Positions 33,865 to 42,099 of a DNA stretch of 64,000 nt are shown here, piece after piece. How positions within the stretch are numbered: the stretch's first letter is position 1; each line of letters starts with the position of its first letter. Position numbers and translations under genes: made by a program. Below the pieces are notes generated by a model. It saw only the letters and a program-made list of their open reading frames with translations, ran no database searches and was not told the origin of the DNA. This DNA comes from Actinophytocola glycyrrhizae (lineage in GTDB: Bacteria; Actinomycetota; Actinomycetes; Mycobacteriales; Pseudonocardiaceae): NCBI RefSeq assembly GCF_042653545.1, contig NZ_JBHSIS010000010.1, forward strand, positions 1 to 64,000, read 5' to 3'.

Positions 33865-34185
33865 CTCGGGTGTCTCCCTCGTTGCGTCGTACGCGTGACC
33901 GGCGTGACCGGCCCCGTCTGAGTGTGTTCATTTCGCACCGGACGGCTCAGTCGTCGCGGGGCGGTGGGGAGGGCGGGTGCGGCCGCCCCTTCGGGCGGCC
34001 AGTGGTGCTTTGCTCCCCTGTTCATGTCCGGTCTCCGAGCCTGCGGCCGGGGGTGCCGGGTGCGGCAGGCGTCGCGGGGAGGGGCACCGGGCGGCGCCGG
34101 TTGCCCCTTCGGGCGCCGGTCGCGCGCTGAAAGGACGGGCGGTGTGCCGGTGCGGCGGGCAGGTGGCGCCGCGAGACTGGTCGGC
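33865..34185. promoter_or_regulatory. Divergent control region of the eCIS locus
   Basis: About 320 bases between the sheath and DUF4255 genes. It contains a direct repeat GTGACCGGC (33896-33914), a perfect 8-bp hairpin with CTTC loop (33981-34000) and relatively AT-rich sequence around 33920-33932. Both transcription units must start here. No strong consensus promoter is visible. GTG 34144 with AAAGGA upstream is an alternative start for the plus-strand gene. Confidence 0.5.
33981..34000. terminator. Leader hairpin, possible attenuator
   Basis: GGCCGCCC-CTTC-GGGCGGCC, a perfect 8-bp stem closed by a 4-base loop, in the leader of the DUF4255 gene. It could be an attenuator or transcript-stability element, or belong to a GC-rich background. 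Confidence 0.35.
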
Positions 34186-34791
34186 GTGATCACCGACGTG
34201 GACGAGGCGTTGTGCGTGCTGCTCGGCCGGTCGCTGCCGGAGGGCACGATGGTCCGGCTCGACCCGCCGAAGCCGACCTGGGAGACCGAACGCCCGACGA
34301 ACGCGATCGACCTGTTCCTGTACGGGCTGCACGACGACCCTGGGACGCGCGAGTCCGGGTGGGCCGACGAACGCGACGAACGCGGCGCGGTGCGGGCGCG
34401 GCGGGAACCCAACCGGCGCTGCTCGCTGTCCTATCTGGTCACGGCGCGCGCGGAGAAGGTCAACGAGGAGCACCAGCTGCTCGGGGCCGCGCTGCGCACC
34501 ATGCTGTTCACCGACTCGCTGCCCGCCGACTGCATGCCGGAGTCACTGGTGGCGGCGGGTGCGCCGGTGCTGATCCGGATCGCGGACACCGATCCCGGCG
34601 CGCTGTGGAGCAACCTCGGCATGCCCGCGCGGGCGTCGTTCGCGATCACCGTGAGCGCGCCGTTCCTGCCCGCCGCCGACACCGACATCGCGCCGGCCGC
34701 GGAGAAGATCCGGCTCAACAGTGGGCAGAACGTGCCAGCACGCGGACCGTTGGCGCCCGCGCAGCCCCGGCGCTGGGTGCGTACACCGTGA
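34186..34791 (+). CDS. eCIS tail terminator protein (DUF4255/Pvc16 family)
   Basis: A 201-residue protein with ITDVDEALCVLLGRSLP at its start and NAIDLFLYGLHDD and CSLSYLVTARA stretches typical of DUF4255 (Pvc16_N), the family that caps the distal end of eCIS tubes. It is divergent from the sheath, and its stop overlaps the PAAR gene start (GTGA). I use GTG 34186; GTG 34144 is possible. Confidence 0.85.
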   Translation: MITDVDEALCVLLGRSLPEGTMVRLDPPKPTWETERPTNAIDLFLYGLHDDPGTRESGWADERDERGAVRARREPNRRCSLSYLVTARAEKVNEEHQLLGAALRTMLFTDSLPADCMPESLVAAGAPVLIRIADTDPGALWSNLGMPARASFAITVSAPFLPAADTDIAPAAEKIRLNSGQNVPARGPLAPAQPRRWVRTP

Positions 34792-35180
34792 GCCCCGCCG
34801 CGAAGATGGGCGACAAGGTCGTCGGGACCGACATCCACATCATCATGGTCCCGTCGCCGGGCGGGCCGGTGCCGACCCCGCTCCCCCACCCGTTCGCCGG
34901 CACGATCACGGGCGGCTGCAGCACGAACGTCGTGATCGGCGGCCAGCCGGCGGCCACCCTCGGCAGCACCGCGACCAACGCGCCACCGCACGTCCCGCAG
35001 GGCGGCTCGTTCCAGGCCCCGCCGACGAACCAGGGCACGGTCACCAAGGGCAGCGGCACGGTGCTGATCAACAACAAACCCGCGGCCCGCACCGGCGACA
35101 CGGTCACCACGTGCAACGACCCGTCCCCAGCCCCCACAAGCTCCATAACCGCGACAAGCACCGTAATAATCGGCAACTAA
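34788..35180 (+). CDS. PAAR-domain spike tip protein
   Basis: A 130-residue protein with PAAR repeats (GGQPAATLGSTATN, INNKPAARTGDTVTTC) and histidines in MVPSPGGPVPTPLPHPFAG that may bind the metal at the tip. It should sit on the VgrG-like spike and puncture the target. It is encoded away from the spike gene, in the divergent operon after the terminator protein. The repeat array begins right after its stop. Confidence 0.9.
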   Translation: MSPAAKMGDKVVGTDIHIIMVPSPGGPVPTPLPHPFAGTITGGCSTNVVIGGQPAATLGSTATNAPPHVPQGGSFQAPPTNQGTVTKGSGTVLINNKPAARTGDTVTTCNDPSPAPTSSITATSTVIIGN

Positions 35181-35183
35181 CCC

Positions 35184-35481
35184 CGCGAGTCCCCCATCCA
35201 GAACCCGCGAGTCCCCGGTTCAGGACCCGCGAGTCCCGCGTTCAGGACCCGCGAGTTGCCCGTTCAGGACCGCCGAGTCCCCCCTTCAGAACCGGCGAGT
35301 CCGGTCGCGAACGGGCAACTCACCGGTTCCGAACGCGGGACTCGCGGGTTCCGAACCGGGGACTCGCGGGTTCCGAACGCGGGACTCGCGGGTTCCGAAC
35401 CGGGGACTCGCGGGTTCCGAACGCGGGACTCGCGGGTTCCGAACCGGGGACTCGCGGGTTCTGGATGGGGGACTCGCGGGG
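35184..35481. repeat. GACTCGCGAGTC array with orientation switch, larger copy
   Basis: About thirteen units. Up to about 35300 they read as the reverse complement (GCGAGTCCCCGGTTCAGGACC); from about 35335 to 35481 they read forward (GGGACTCGCGGGTTC). It lies between two same-strand genes, PAAR and the peptidoglycan-binding protein, so it may end or attenuate transcription between them. The rest of the gap to 35591 contains no gene. Confidence 0.85.
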
Positions 35482-35591
35482 GTTGGTGGGGGAATGGGGG
35501 TGGTGCCCCAAGTTCTGCCCTATTGGTCGTCGGTGTGGTGATCGAATGGGACGTACGGTTTCTTGTGGGGTGTGCCCTTGTTGGAGGTGAC

Positions 35592-36170
35592 ATGGCTAGT
35601 GAGCCGGAGCTGCGTGCGGGCGACGGTGGTGAATGGGTGCTCTACCTCCAGCAGACGCTCAACCACCACTACCAGCAGCAGGTGACCGCCGAGTCCGGCG
35701 AGTTCGACGCGGCGCTCGCCGGCGCGGTCCGGCATTTCCAGGCACAGCTCGGGCTCGCGCCGACCGGTGACGTGGACGCCGCGACCTGGCGGGCGCTGAC
35801 GGGCACGCGCTACCGCTGGCCCGACAAGCCGGTCGCCACCGCCGAGGTGACCGCGGGCGGCACCGTGGTCCGGCTCGGCCTCACCCTCACCGGCGAGGTC
35901 GGCGCCGGTGGCGCGGACGCGCTCGCCGACCTCACCGTCGACCTCGCGACCGACCCGCCCACCCTCGCGTGCACAGGCGCCACGTTCCTGCCCGGCAGTC
36001 CCGCGACCGTGCCGGGCGGCGCCGAGTACACCGGCACCTGCGCGCTCCCCGGCGCCGAGGACGCGACGGGCTACGTCCTCACCGTCACCACGGACAGCGA
36101 GCCGGACGCGTGGCACGCGGCGGGGACCGTGGCACTGCCCGCCACCACCGACCTCGTCGAGGTGACGTGA
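35592..36170 (+). CDS. Peptidoglycan-binding-domain protein beside the eCIS locus
   Basis: A 192-residue protein without signal peptide. Residues about 8-65 are a PG_binding_1 domain (GEWVLYLQQTLNHHYQQQ, AVRHFQAQLGLAPTGDVDAAT). The remaining 125 residues form a beta-rich domain with two cysteines near 131 and 156. GGAGGTGAC precedes the ATG. Its lack of a signal peptide and its place after PAAR make it a candidate cargo or accessory protein, but that is inference. Confidence 0.78.
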   Translation: MASEPELRAGDGGEWVLYLQQTLNHHYQQQVTAESGEFDAALAGAVRHFQAQLGLAPTGDVDAATWRALTGTRYRWPDKPVATAEVTAGGTVVRLGLTLTGEVGAGGADALADLTVDLATDPPTLACTGATFLPGSPATVPGGAEYTGTCALPGAEDATGYVLTVTTDSEPDAWHAAGTVALPATTDLVEVT

Positions 36171-36685
36171 TGACCGCCGCGGAGACCGGTGACCACGTAC
36201 CGTTGCACTACGCGCTACCGTCCACCCCGGTCGCGGGCGCGGCCGTCGAGATCGACCACGTCGCCGTGACCGTCGAACTGCGGCTGACCGGCGACCTCGA
36301 CGTCCTGGCCGCCGCCCCGGCCGACCGAGGCGACGCACTGGCCGCGCTGCGGACCGTCGCGAAAGGACTCATGATCCGCGGCCTTGGCTCACCTGCCCCC
36401 AGCGTCTCCGCCACCGCCGGGCACCGGTTCACCCAGCGCCACCACGACTTCCACACCCCGGACACCGTCACGTTCGCGGGCGACTGCGTCATCGGCTTCA
36501 CCCAGCACGCCGTCACCGTGCAGGGCACCGCGGACTACGCGCTCACCGTCACCGCCGCCAGCGACCACGCCACCCCCGGCGACTCCGCCCGCACCTGGTT
36601 CCTGCGCCACGAGAAGGAACTCGCGTCGATCGGGATGGTCCTGCTCGTCGCCGCCCCGATCCAGCCCAACCGCCTGACCGCGTAG
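36170..36685 (+). CDS. Hypothetical protein coupled to the peptidoglycan-binding gene
   Basis: A 171-residue protein starting MTAAETGDHVPLHYALP; its ATG overlaps the upstream stop by one base (TGATG). It is beta-rich in the middle (VEIDHVAVTVELRLTGDLDVL, seen as two strands) and has histidine-rich FTQRHHDFHTPDTVTFAGD. No family is recognised. Tight coupling indicates that it works with the peptidoglycan-binding protein. Confidence 0.7.
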   Translation: MTAAETGDHVPLHYALPSTPVAGAAVEIDHVAVTVELRLTGDLDVLAAAPADRGDALAALRTVAKGLMIRGLGSPAPSVSATAGHRFTQRHHDFHTPDTVTFAGDCVIGFTQHAVTVQGTADYALTVTAASDHATPGDSARTWFLRHEKELASIGMVLLVAAPIQPNRLTA

Positions 36686-36789
36686 GGCACCACGGAGACG
36701 CTGGTGGAGCACACGGGTTGGCGTGGTCTCGCACCGCCGAACCGCACCTCAGGGGAACGTGCCGGTACTCGCGACGAAAGCTGGGCCCT

Positions 36790-39700
36790 TCAAGTCCCGG
36801 GAGGCGGAACAGGTTCCGCGAGCAGGCCGCGGTCGTAGGCGATCGCGACCGCCTCCGCGCGCCGGTTGGCGCCGAGCTTGGCCATGATGCGGGACAGGTG
36901 CACGCTCACCGTCTTCTCGCTGATGAACAGTTCCTCGCCGACCTGCCGGTTGGTGCGGCCGAGCGCGACGAGCCGCAGCACGGACCGTTCGCGCGGGGTG
37001 AACGGGTCCAGCGCCTCCCTCTGCGTCTGCCCGTCGGCCAGCGCGATCCGGCCGCGTCTCGCGAGCTTGCGCAGCGCGTCCCGCAGCGGGCGGGCGTCCA
37101 GCCGGGACGCCACCTCGTCCGCTGCCTTCAGCACCGCCGCCGCGTCGTCCCTGCGTTCCGCGCCGAGCAGCGCCGCACCCAGCCGCCACCGGCACACGGC
37201 CTGCTCGTACACCGCGCCGTAGGCGAACGCCTCGACCGCCTTCTCCCACAGCGCCGGGTCGCTGGCGCCGCGCAGCCTGCTCTCCTCGGCCTCGGCCCGC
37301 GCGAGCCACGCCCGGCCCTCCGGCCCCAGCGAGCCGGTGCGCGGCCTGCCGTACTTCGCGGTCTTGCGTGCCAGCTCCACGACCCGCATGCCCTCGTCGA
37401 CGTAGGTCTTCCGCTCCGCGTCGTCCTTGCGCCGCGCGGCGCGGTCCGCGCAGTCCGCGTACAGCGTCGCGCCGAGCGCACCGAGCCGGATGTTCATGAG
37501 CACCCACTGGCCGCCGACCCGCTCCGCCCACTCCAGGGCCTCGCGCACCAGCTTCGCACCCTCCTCCGGGCGGCCCTGCCACAGCGCCAGCTCGGCACCG
37601 ACCGCGCTCATCGACGCGAAGATCTGGAAGTCCCGGTGCCACTCCGACCGCAGGTCCGCCGCCAGCTTCGCGGCCTCGGCGAGCCTGCCGCGGGACACCA
37701 TGACGTAGCTGCCGACCGCCGCGAGCCGCGCGGACACCGTGCTCGACACCCGCATGCCCGGCGGCTCGGCGGCCGCCTCGCTCTCGTCCCAGTCGCCGCG
37801 CGCGTAGCGGACGACCACCTTGATGGCACGCAGCTCGAAGCCGTAGGTGCTCCACGTCAGACCCGTGTCGCGGGCCCGTTCGACCCCGTCCTCGATGATC
37901 CGCACGGCGGCGTCCAGCTCGCCGGCCTCGTAGGTGTTGATCGCCAGGTAGTAGCGGGCACGCAGCTCGACGCTCAACGCGTCGTCGTCGCGGGCGAGCC
38001 GGATGGCCTCCCGCAGCCGCTCCCTGCCCTCCTCGACCCGGCCCTCCGACTCGTCGAGCGCGCCGAGCGTGATCAGCGCGTCGGCGATCACCCCCACCTC
38101 GTCGCACGCCCGGGCCTCCCGCACCGCGAGCTCCGCGATCCGCCGCGACTGCGCCGGTTCCCGCATGCTGCGCAGGATCAGCGCGTACACGGCGAGCACC
38201 CACGCCTTCTCACAGCCGGCGGGCAGATCCTCGGCGATCTCCCACGCCCGCTCGATGGCCTGCCGCGCCTCGTCCTCCTTGCCCTCGACGACGAACAGCG
38301 CGGACGCGAGACGCCGTCGCATCATCGCCGCGGCCTGCCGGTCACCGGAGGCGTCGGCCAGCTTCACCGCGGACCGCGCGAACGACACCGCCCGCTCCGG
38401 GTCGCCCGAGCTGCCCGCCATGAACGACGCGCGGCGCAGCAGCGTCACCTCGTCCATGTGCTCGGGCCGCTCGGCCTGCGCGACCCCGTCCCACAGCTTC
38501 AGCGCGCGTTCCAGGTGACCGAGCGCCTCGGCGGGGGCACCGCTGTCGGCGGCCTCGTCGGCCGCGACGATCGACGCGGCAAGCGCTTGCGGCAGCGCGT
38601 GGCTCTCCACGCTGTGGTGTGCGAGCGCAGCGGCGGCACCGCGCTGTCCGGCCGCGCCCGCCAGCTCGCGGGCATACGCGGCGTGCAGGCGCACCCGTTC
38701 GCCGGGCAGCAGGTCGCCGTAGACGGCCTCGCTCAGCAGCGCGTGGCGGAACGCGTACACGTCCATCCACTGCTCCTTCTTGGCGACCAGCACGTGGTGC
38801 TGCACCGCCTCGCGCAGTGCCTCCTCCAGCTCGGTCTCGGACAGCTCCGACACCGCGAGCAGCCGTGCGTGCGGTGCGCGGCGGCCGGCCACCGACGCGA
38901 CCCGGACCACCCGCTGCGCCGCCTCGCTCAGCCGCTCCACCCGCGCGAGCAGCACGTCGACCAGCGTGGCGGGCAGCTCGTCGCCGTCCTCTGTGTACGC
39001 GGCGAGCAGCTCCTCCGCGAAGAACGCGTTGCCTTCCGAACGGCCTGCGACCTCGCGGACCAGGTCGTCGGGCAGGCCCTCCTCGGCCAGCGAGCTGACG
39101 AACAGGCGCGAGTCGGCACGGTTGAACGGGGACAGGTCCAGCCGCTCCATGGCGGGCTGGCGCACCAGCTCGGCGAGCAACGGGCGCAGCGGGTGCCTGC
39201 GGTGCAGGTCGTCGCTGCGGTAGGTGCCGACGATGAGAATGCGCTGGTCCCGCAGCCGCGCGACCAGGAACGACAGGAGCCTGCGGGTGGAACCGTCGGC
39301 CCAGTGCAGGTCCTCGAGGACCAGCACCACGGGTGCCGTCGCGGCGAGGCCGGTGAGCAGCGCGTGCACCGCGTCGAACAGCTGGAGCTGGCCGATGTCC
39401 TGCTCCGGCCGGTTGCCGAGCCGCCCGCCGATCCCGGGGACGACGGCGGTGATCGCGGACATGTTGGCCTCGCGACGCTCGGTGACCGCGGGCAGCGTCA
39501 CGTCGGGGAACAGCCGTGCGAGCGCGGGGTGCGCGAGCACCGAGTGCTCGCGGTCCGGCACCTGGGACATCGCCTCGGCGAACGGCAGGTAGGGCAGACC
39601 GGTCTCGCCCGCGTCGAGGCAGCGGCCGGTCAGCACGATCCCGCCCTTGTCGCGTGCGAAGGCGGCCAGCTCGTCGGTCAGCCTGGTCTTGCCGACTCCG

Positions 39701-39831
39701 GCGTCGCCGGAGATGAGCATCGCGGTGGCCGTGCCACTCGCGGCCTGCTCGAAGGCGCCCCGCAACCGGCCGAGCTCCCGGTCACGTGCCACCAGAGGTA
39801 TTCCTGATCCGAGACGCGCCACGCCACGCAT
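36790..39831 (-). CDS. LAL-type LuxR regulator with AAA ATPase
   Basis: A 1013-residue regulator. The N-terminal P-loop ATPase has Walker A GDAGVGKT at residues 42-49 and a Walker B-like VVLVLEDLHWADGS near 168-181. A long helical, tetratricopeptide-like middle runs from about 400 to 920, and the C-terminal LuxR helix-turn-helix (FTPRERSVLRLVALGRTN, then ISEKTVSVHLSRIMAKLGA) ends the protein. LAL regulators activate pathway genes in response to ligands. It is adjacent to the eCIS accessory genes but on the opposite strand; a target cannot be deduced. Confidence 0.92.
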   Translation of the reverse strand: MRGVARLGSGIPLVARDRELGRLRGAFEQAASGTATAMLISGDAGVGKTRLTDELAAFARDKGGIVLTGRCLDAGETGLPYLPFAEAMSQVPDREHSVLAHPALARLFPDVTLPAVTERREANMSAITAVVPGIGGRLGNRPEQDIGQLQLFDAVHALLTGLAATAPVVLVLEDLHWADGSTRRLLSFLVARLRDQRILIVGTYRSDDLHRRHPLRPLLAELVRQPAMERLDLSPFNRADSRLFVSSLAEEGLPDDLVREVAGRSEGNAFFAEELLAAYTEDGDELPATLVDVLLARVERLSEAAQRVVRVASVAGRRAPHARLLAVSELSETELEEALREAVQHHVLVAKKEQWMDVYAFRHALLSEAVYGDLLPGERVRLHAAYARELAGAAGQRGAAAALAHHSVESHALPQALAASIVAADEAADSGAPAEALGHLERALKLWDGVAQAERPEHMDEVTLLRRASFMAGSSGDPERAVSFARSAVKLADASGDRQAAAMMRRRLASALFVVEGKEDEARQAIERAWEIAEDLPAGCEKAWVLAVYALILRSMREPAQSRRIAELAVREARACDEVGVIADALITLGALDESEGRVEEGRERLREAIRLARDDDALSVELRARYYLAINTYEAGELDAAVRIIEDGVERARDTGLTWSTYGFELRAIKVVVRYARGDWDESEAAAEPPGMRVSSTVSARLAAVGSYVMVSRGRLAEAAKLAADLRSEWHRDFQIFASMSAVGAELALWQGRPEEGAKLVREALEWAERVGGQWVLMNIRLGALGATLYADCADRAARRKDDAERKTYVDEGMRVVELARKTAKYGRPRTGSLGPEGRAWLARAEAEESRLRGASDPALWEKAVEAFAYGAVYEQAVCRWRLGAALLGAERRDDAAAVLKAADEVASRLDARPLRDALRKLARRGRIALADGQTQREALDPFTPRERSVLRLVALGRTNRQVGEELFISEKTVSVHLSRIMAKLGANRRAEAVAIAYDRGLLAEPVPPPGT

Positions 39832-39937
39832 ACTGTCACGCCCCGTGCACGGGAGCGCGGGTCTTTCCCGTTGTCCTGGACACGACGCCGAGCATCGTGC
39901 TGAGGGTGGTGGGAGGGCATCGGGAGATCACGCGGTT

Positions 39938-39953
39938 CCGGCGCGAACGCCGG
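39938..39953. terminator. Short hairpin downstream of the DUF397 gene
   Basis: CCGGCG-CGAA-CGCCGG, a 6-bp stem with a stable tetraloop, 126 bases past the DUF397 stop and about 105 bases upstream of the LuxR start. It could terminate the minus-strand regulator/DUF397 transcript. Confidence 0.35.
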
Positions 39954-40079
39954 GGTAAGGGGTGGCCCGGCGGTGCTGCTGTCCGCCTGAGGGCCGTGGA
40001 CGGTGCTCCGGGGGCAGGAGAGCACCTCGGCTGCGGTCATGCAGGGCCGGAACGGTCGTCCGGCGCAGCCCGGGGAGCC

Positions 40080-40286
40080 TCACTCGGTGTCGAGGCGGCC
40101 CTCCTTGACGACTCCCATGAACGCGTGCCAGCCGGGCGTCTCGAACGAGACGTGGCCTGCCGCCGGGTTCTTGGAGTCACGCACCGCTGCGCCGATTCTG
40201 GCCACGACAAGCTCAACACAGTCGTTGCCTGCGCCGCTACGGCTGCTCTTGCGCCACCGCGCGCCGGTCAGGTCAGAAACGGTCAC
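40080..40286 (-). CDS. DUF397 domain protein (second copy)
   Basis: A 68-residue DUF397 protein with WRKSSRSG at 11-18, NDCVELVV at 21-28, AVRDSKNP at 34-41 and a C-terminal W-HAFMGVV motif. It lies 27 bases downstream of the Scr1-type regulator on the same strand, repeating the arrangement seen at 1.1-2.1 kb. Confidence 0.92.
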   Translation of the reverse strand: MTVSDLTGARWRKSSRSGAGNDCVELVVARIGAAVRDSKNPAAGHVSFETPGWHAFMGVVKEGRLDTE

Positions 40287-40313
40287 GCTCTGCTCCTCTC
40301 GGATTTGCTACCA

Positions 40314-41165
40314 CTAGGACAGCCGGTCGGCTGTCCGATCGACCATCTCGACGGTGTCGTCCGGTTTCAACGCTGCCGCACGCAGATGGTCGAACATCAA
40401 GGTATATCGGTGAACATCTTCCGGTTGTTCCAAGTAGACACCAGAAGTTGTGTTCTCGACATACACGACATCGGGATCGGCCTGCTCTGGGAAGCCGAGG
40501 ATCAGGAACGGCCCCTCCATGCCCGCGTGCGAGCCGGCCGAGAACGGTACGACCTGCAGGGTCACGTGCGGCAGCGAGGCCAGCTCGACCAGCTTCTTCA
40601 GCTGTTCGCGCATCGCCTCCGGGCCGCCGACCACGCGGTGGAGCACCGCCTCGTCGAGCACCGCCCAGTACTGCGGCGGATTCGACTCCTCGGTGATGAG
40701 CTTCTGCCTGTTGATGCGGGCCCGCACGCGAAGCTCCACATCGGCCTCCGCGGCGTCCGGCCGGATCGCCCTGATCACCGCTCGGGTGTACGCCTCGGTC
40801 TGCAACAGCCCCGGCACCAGCAGCGCCTGGTGCGTGTGCAGGAACGACGCGTCGGACTCCAGCCCGACGAACGACCCGGTGAACACCTCGTTGTAGGCGT
40901 GCCACCAGCCTTTCCTGCGTGCCTCCCTCGCCAGCTGGACGAGCGCCTCGCGCTCGTCGTCGCCGACGCCGTAGACCTCGAGCATGTCCCGCACGTCCCG
41001 CGGGGTCACCCCGACGTGTCCCGTCTCGATGCGACTGATCTTGGATGCCGAGCACTCCAGTTTGTCGCCGACCTCGTCGATGGTCAGGTTGGCGTTCTCG
41101 CGCAGCTCACGCAGCCGGGCCGCGAGCCGTCGACGGCGAACCGTCGGGCTGGGACCTCGCGACAT
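40314..41165 (-). CDS. Helix-turn-helix regulator, Scr1/DUF5753 type (second copy)
   Basis: A 283-residue regulator with an N-terminal helix-turn-helix (about 12-66; NLTIDEVGDKLECSASKISR) and the family signature VPGLLQTEAYTRAVI near 120. It differs enough from the copy at 1.3-2.1 kb to be a separate pair rather than a recent duplicate. It is divergent from the small cysteine-containing protein at 41491; inverted repeats between them may be its operators. Confidence 0.92.
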   Translation of the reverse strand: MSRGPSPTVRRRRLAARLRELRENANLTIDEVGDKLECSASKISRIETGHVGVTPRDVRDMLEVYGVGDDEREALVQLAREARRKGWWHAYNEVFTGSFVGLESDASFLHTHQALLVPGLLQTEAYTRAVIRAIRPDAAEADVELRVRARINRQKLITEESNPPQYWAVLDEAVLHRVVGGPEAMREQLKKLVELASLPHVTLQVVPFSAGSHAGMEGPFLILGFPEQADPDVVYVENTTSGVYLEQPEDVHRYTLMFDHLRAAALKPDDTVEMVDRTADRLS

Positions 41166-41490
41166 GGATCACCTCACTGTGGATGGGTTGCTGAGATCGA
41201 TGTTCCCACCTGGACACGAGTTGTCACGAGAACATCGGAAACCGTGATCAGGGTGCATGCACAGAGTATGCAATTACTCCCCATCCGAAACGCTTCACCC
41301 GATCGTGTACTGCAACTTGCAAAAAGCGTGTCCCTCATCGCAAGCTGCTAATCGAGCCTGTGGCGCCGGCCAAGGCTTGTCGACCAGAGTGCCCCCTCGG
41401 GTAGCAATTTGACCCCCCGGTCAAGTTCGCGCAACTCGAGGTCGTGCACCGAGGTCGACCACCCTCCTCCAGGACCCGGGGAGTCACACC
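41166..41490. promoter_or_regulatory. Divergent control region with two inverted repeats
   Basis: The 325-base spacer is AT-richer than its surroundings and holds no gene. It contains the perfect inverted repeat CGATGTTC/GAACATCG (41198-41205 and 41230-41237) close to the regulator start, and TTGACC-CCCC-GGTCAA (41409-41424) upstream of the plus-strand gene. Either could be an operator. Confidence 0.45.
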
Positions 41491-41823
41491 GTGAGCAGTC
41501 CGATCTTTGGACAGCTGGAAACCTCGTTGGCCGACTACCTGACCAACATCACCTACCGCGCCCAGTTCGGTGACGAGCAGGCCGCCGCGCTCGTGGCGCG
41601 GCTCGAGTTGCCGAGGGTGGTGGCGGCGCTCAAGGCAGTGCTCGACGAACACTCGCCGGACGCGAACGGCCGCTGCCCGAGCTGCCGGACCAGGCGTTTC
41701 GGCCGCGCACCCGCACCGTGCCGCGCGTACCTGACGGCACACCTCTGCCTGGTGGTGACCGAGGAGGAGACCACGGAGGAGACCACGGCGCCGATGCGCA
41801 GGCAGGTCGCCTTCGGCAGCTGA
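41491..41823 (+). CDS. Small protein with zinc-knuckle-like motif
   Basis: A 110-residue protein starting at GTG. The N-terminal half is helical; the middle has CPSC (Cys62/Cys65), Cys77 and His84/Cys86, a plausible zinc site; a threonine/glutamate run follows. No named family is recognised. It is divergent from the Scr1-type regulator and followed by a strong terminator. Confidence 0.65.
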   Translation: MSSPIFGQLETSLADYLTNITYRAQFGDEQAAALVARLELPRVVAALKAVLDEHSPDANGRCPSCRTRRFGRAPAPCRAYLTAHLCLVVTEEETTEETTAPMRRQVAFGS

Positions 41824-41974
41824 GACACCCCCACGGACGACGAGCCAGGGAGCTCCCATGTAACCCGTGGCTCGTCCGGTCGGGCGGCTCGCTCCCCCCA
41901 CTCTCCCGAGCCGCCCGACGTGTGACGGGTCCAGGACCTTCCCCCGACCGGCCCTGGACCCGTCACCCGAACAG

Positions 41975-42012
41975 GCTTGAGGGCCCCGCATCGCCCCGCG
42001 GGGCCCTCAGGC
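41975..42012 (+). terminator. Terminator hairpin
   Basis: A 15-bp stem GCTTGAGGGCCCCGC/GCGGGGCCCTCAGGC with one G-T pair and an 8-base loop, followed by TTT. It lies 150 bases after the gene ending at 41823. Confidence 0.75.
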
Positions 42013-42099
42013 TTTGGTGGCACCGGCTCACGAGGGCCCGATTTTTCCTCGCCACCCAGGTCGACGCCACTTTTTCGGAGCCGACGCGATGATCGGCGA

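Noticed and set aside
35256..35591. In-frame upstream extension of the peptidoglycan-binding protein
   Set aside because: The extension translates the palindromic repeat array. GGAGGTGAC before ATG 35592 marks the real start.
20681..36685. Prophage or type VI secretion interpretation of the tail genes
   Set aside because: No head, terminase, portal, integrase or lysis genes, and no TssJLM membrane complex or ClpV. DUF4157, DUF4255 and DUF6760 point to eCIS.
36718..39807. 1029-codon plus-strand open frame
   Set aside because: It is the antisense shadow of the LAL regulator. Its translation is rich in Arg, His and Pro without any domain, while the minus-strand frame has Walker A and LuxR motifs.
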